Shown piece after piece: positions 31,681 to 34,148 of a DNA stretch of 34,148 nt. Both the position numbers and the translations under genes were made by a program. The stretch is from an uncultured Prevotellaceae bacterium (GTDB lineage Bacteria; Bacteroidota; Bacteroidia; Bacteroidales; Bacteroidaceae), in contig CACXPX010000033.1 in the NCBI GenBank assembly GCA_902769705.1, positions 1-34,148 on the forward strand. The letters are read 5' to 3'. The first letter of the stretch is position 1, and the number at the start of each line of letters is the position of its first letter. Below the pieces are notes generated by a model. It saw only the letters and a program-made list of their open reading frames with translations, ran no database searches and was not told where the DNA came from.

Positions 31681-32160
31681 ATGGAAAGACAAATCATCCA
31701 ACGGCTGTTCAAGCAGCACTATGCCAAAATGCTCAGGGTGGCACGCACCATCCTCTACGACGAGCAGGAGAGCAAAGATGTGGTCAGCGACATCTTTGAG
31801 AGTCTGCTCTGGGGACAAACCGTCATCATGCCCGACACCGAGGAGCACTACCTGCTGACATGCGTTCGCAACCAGTGTCTGAAACGTGTCCGTCATCAGG
31901 AAATGAGACTCCGCACGGAGGCTGCTATGGCAGCAGAAAGGGCTGAAGACGAAGAAGACGACGAGCGCACGGCAGATATCGTCGAGTTCGTGGTCAACCA
32001 TCTCACGGAACAAGAGCAGCGCATCTTCCACCTCCGTTTCACCGGAGGGTATAGCTACGAGGAGATAGCCTCTACAGAAGGCATCAGCCGCGTGGCGGTA
32101 TGGAAACATCTTTCCCACGCCTTGAAAGAAATCAGAAACCGTTTTAATCCGAAAGCATGA
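31681..32160 (+). CDS. ECF-type RNA polymerase sigma factor
   Basis: 159 residues from the ATG at 31681; an in-frame GTG just before it (31678) is less likely. Region sigma-2 (about 4-65: LFKQHYAKMLRVARTILYDE, SKDVVSDIFESLLWG) and region sigma-4 (about 108-152: LTEQEQRIFHLRFTGGYSYE, EIASTEGISRVAVWKHLSHA) are clear, with no other domains, joined by an acidic linker (AERAEDEEDDERTAD). Such factors direct polymerase to envelope-function genes in response to outside signals. Coupled by a 4-bp overlap to the anti-sigma gene. No TAnnTTTG promoter is seen upstream. Confidence 0.93.
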   Translation: MERQIIQRLFKQHYAKMLRVARTILYDEQESKDVVSDIFESLLWGQTVIMPDTEEHYLLTCVRNQCLKRVRHQEMRLRTEAAMAAERAEDEEDDERTADIVEFVVNHLTEQEQRIFHLRFTGGYSYEEIASTEGISRVAVWKHLSHALKEIRNRFNPKA

Positions 32161-32735
32161 TGAAACCAACAGACCCCAACAAGCAGCTTTACCGCGACAT
32201 GCAGGAAGAGCCCGAAAAGTATTCCGACCAGGAGTTAGAGGCCATGATGGACGAGGTTGACCAAATGGCCGACGCAGAAGAAGCATGGCAGCAGTTCTGT
32301 CAGCAACATATGCCCCCCGCAAACCCCATGCATACGTGGCGTAAGATGGCCGCCATTCTCATCAGCATCATAACGATATCGGGCATTGCCTTTGCGGCAG
32401 TTCACTTTGTGCGCAACCATGAAGGGCGGCCTGCCGAGACAGAACCGCAACCCACAACTGTTGAAGCACGGACAGCTGATGCCGGCAAACAGCCTGCCGA
32501 CACGACGGCCATCGCGCAGCCCGTGGTCTTCGACAACGTGACGCTGGACAGCATCCTTCCCCAGATTGCACGCCACTATGGCTACACGGTCGTCTTCCGC
32601 AACGAGCAGCCAAAATCGCTGCGCCTGTTCCTCACATGGAATCCGCAGGACTCCATTCAGAAAGTGACGGAAAAAATGAATCTCTTCGAGCAATTCCACA
32701 TCGTGCTCGATGAACAAACCATCATCGTTGAGTAG
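32157..32735 (+). CDS. FecR-like anti-sigma factor lacking the FecR domain
   Basis: 192 residues. The cytoplasmic N-terminus (1-60) is acidic and would bind the sigma factor. One membrane helix lies at about 63-84 (KMAAILISIITISGIAFAAV). A short Pro/Thr-rich linker leads to a C-terminal domain (about 122-192: VVFDNVTLDSILPQIARHYG, YTVVFRNEQPKSLRLFLTWN) like DUF4974, the secretin/STN-type fold that ends FecR proteins. The usual central FecR domain is missing, so it is shorter than the common 300-plus residues. Start overlaps the sigma stop (ATGA). Three bases separate it from the receptor gene. Confidence 0.85.
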   Translation: MMKPTDPNKQLYRDMQEEPEKYSDQELEAMMDEVDQMADAEEAWQQFCQQHMPPANPMHTWRKMAAILISIITISGIAFAAVHFVRNHEGRPAETEPQPTTVEARTADAGKQPADTTAIAQPVVFDNVTLDSILPQIARHYGYTVVFRNEQPKSLRLFLTWNPQDSIQKVTEKMNLFEQFHIVLDEQTIIVE

Positions 32736-32738
32736 ACT

Positions 32739-34148
32739 ATGAGCAGACTGTGTTTATTGTTTGTCATTTTTCATCTGTCATTTAGCGGAGCGATAGCGCA
32801 GCACATCAGCCGAAGCTATCAAGACCTGTCGCTTTCAGAAGTATTGAAAGACCTCAATGCCGCTTCAACCCGCTATGAGGTGAGTTTCATCTACAACGAA
32901 CTGGAGGACTTCCGTGTCACCACAACGCTCCATCGCTCTACCCTACCCGATGCCGTCCGTCAGGTTGTGGGGTTCTATCCCATGCGTGTCACAGAGACCG
33001 ACAGCGTGATGATTGTGGAATGTATTCACAAGACCGACCTCCACCTGACGGGCACTATCATCGATGAACAAGGACAGCCTGTGGCATACGCCAACATTTC
33101 CGTACTCAATCCTGCTGACAGCACCCTTCTTTGTGGTGGTGTCTCTAACGAGAGCGGCTACTTTGCCATACCCATAGAGCAAGACAAGGTGTTGGCCCGC
33201 ATCTCCTACGTTGGCTATAAGACCGTTTGGCGGTTGAGCAACAAAGAAAACCTCGGCACCATTCGGCTGCAACCCGAAAGCTACACCATCAATGGCGTAA
33301 CCGTGGAGGGCGAACGCCCGAAGGTGAAACTGGAGGGAAACACGCTGGTCATGAATGTGGAAGGAACGGTCATGGAGCGACTGGGGACAGCCGAAGATGT
33401 TCTCTCGCGCGTGCCAACCATCTCAAAGAAAGGTGAAGGCTACGAGATTCTCGGAAAAGGCGCACCGCTGATTTACCTGAACAACCGCAAACTGACCGAC
33501 CTGAACGAACTGCGCAATATCCAGTCGGACTTCATCCGCACGGTGGAGGTGATTCAAAATCCCGGGGCACGGTATGATGCCACCGTACAAGCTGTCATCG
33601 TCATCCGCACCAAACGCGCTCAGGGCGAGGGACTGGGCGTGGAACTGACCTCATGGAGCAGCAAGGGGCGCGGCTACGTGAACAACGAGCGCATCAACCT
33701 GACCTACCGAAAGGGAGGACTGGAACTCTTTGCCAACCTCTTCGGCGCCTATAACAAAAGATGGAGCAGCGGTGGCTTCGAGCAGACCGTCTTTGCCGAT
33801 ACTTTGTGGACCATCACCAACCGCCATCAGTCCACGGAGCGCAACCCTTACCTTGAGGGACGGGCTGGCTTCAACTACCAGCTGAACGACAGCATTTCCT
33901 TCGGCGGCTTCTATCAGAACACCTACGACTACGTGAAGACCCACAATGACAATGCCGACGACCTGATGGCAAACGGTAGTCCGTACGACCACTTGCATAA
34001 CAGCGGCATACGCCGGGACAATAATTCACCGAAGCATGAAGCCAATCTTTACTTTACAGGAAAAGCGGGGCAGTTCTCCATCGACTTTAACGCCGACTAC
34101 ACCGCCTACAAACGAGTGAGCCGCAGCCAGCAACAGGAACTGAGCAGC
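32739..34148 (+). CDS. Outer-membrane beta-barrel / TonB-receptor-like protein, 5' part
   Basis: 470 codons without a stop, continuing past the window. Signal peptide about 1-20 (MSRLCLLFVIFHLSFSGAIA). An STN-like domain (about 22-92: SLSEVLKDLNAASTRYEVSF, then VMIVE) is followed by a carboxypeptidase-regulatory-like beta domain (about 98-180: LTGTIIDEQGQPVAYANISV, ARISYVGYK), a plug-like region (about 185-280: VTVEGERPKVKLEGNTLVMN, ILGKGAPLIYLNNRKLTDLN, VEVIQNPGARYD) and the start of a barrel. This order is that of the Bacteroidota outer-membrane beta-barrel family related to TonB-dependent receptors. With the sigma/anti-sigma pair it suggests a surface-signalling operon. Its signal-peptide codons contain a TGTCATT-type repeat. 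Confidence 0.9.
   Translation, partial: MSRLCLLFVIFHLSFSGAIAQHISRSYQDLSLSEVLKDLNAASTRYEVSFIYNELEDFRVTTTLHRSTLPDAVRQVVGFYPMRVTETDSVMIVECIHKTDLHLTGTIIDEQGQPVAYANISVLNPADSTLLCGGVSNESGYFAIPIEQDKVLARISYVGYKTVWRLSNKENLGTIRLQPESYTINGVTVEGERPKVKLEGNTLVMNVEGTVMERLGTAEDVLSRVPTISKKGEGYEILGKGAPLIYLNNRKLTDLNELRNIQSDFIRTVEVIQNPGARYDATVQAVIVIRTKRAQGEGLGVELTSWSSKGRGYVNNERINLTYRKGGLELFANLFGAYNKRWSSGGFEQTVFADTLWTITNRHQSTERNPYLEGRAGFNYQLNDSISFGGFYQNTYDYVKTHNDNADDLMANGSPYDHLHNSGIRRDNNSPKHEANLYFTGKAGQFSIDFNADYTAYKRVSRSQQQELSS

Noticed and set aside
31666-32322. 218-codon minus-strand ORF
   Set aside because: Antisense to the sigma and anti-sigma genes, which are supported by domains and coupling.

Overview
The window reads as chromosomal DNA of a Bacteroidales bacterium, most likely Prevotellaceae. 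Supporting this: the TAnnTTTG promoter elements typical of Bacteroidota recur upstream of genes, a PorQ-type component of the type IX secretion system (T9SS) and proteins with T9SS-like C-terminal tails are present, and there is a hybrid two-component regulator, a C10 (interpain/streptopain-like) protease with BspA-type leucine-rich repeats, and several TonB-linked genes. Both ends are cut: an unidentified partial ORF on the left and an outer-membrane beta-barrel gene without its end on the right.

Layout. 1-860: edge ORF, AT-rich DNA with inverted repeats, then a minus-strand tRNA-Ser(GGA) with its own promoter and terminator. 879-4103 (minus): tonB-like gene, polyprenyl synthase, conserved hypothetical, tatD, tightly packed. 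4222-5924 (plus): porQ then cmk, divergent from tonB. 5926-6708 (minus): small secreted protein with a T9SS-like tail. 7245-9666 (minus): TonB-dependent receptor followed by an ECF-transporter S component. 9869-18177 (minus): hybrid two-component regulator, an unclassified large secreted protein and a GH3 glycosidase, spaced as one operon. 18178-18862: a rich non-coding region with a candidate operator, a candidate small RNA and a 22-bp tandem array. 18863-19297 (minus): conserved hypothetical. 19517-24680 (plus): DsbD-like thiol reductase, an exbB / membrane protein / exbD / exbD cluster, and an Lrp-type regulator. 24817-25344 (minus): dihydrofolate reductase. 25475-30762 (minus): short secreted protein coupled to a 1600-residue C10 protease. 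31013-31547: composite repeat element. 31681-34148 (plus): ECF sigma factor, minimal FecR-like anti-sigma factor, outer-membrane receptor-like barrel.

How the genes work together. Much of the window concerns the cell envelope: TonB and ExbB/ExbD energise outer-membrane transport, PorQ belongs to the T9SS, DsbD supplies reducing power to the periplasm, and several exported hydrolases and small proteins could use these systems. The regulator/GH3 unit is a small glycan-response module without SusC/SusD.

The most unusual signal is non-coding. Three intergenic regions (6937-7046, 18549-18834, 31178-31397) carry tandem arrays with an exact 22-bp period that appear to be one diverged repeat family. 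The 31-kb copy is flanked by inverted arrays of an 11-bp unit (half the period), with one outlying 11-mer on each side placed exactly 55 bp from its array. No protein that would act on these arrays is visible here.
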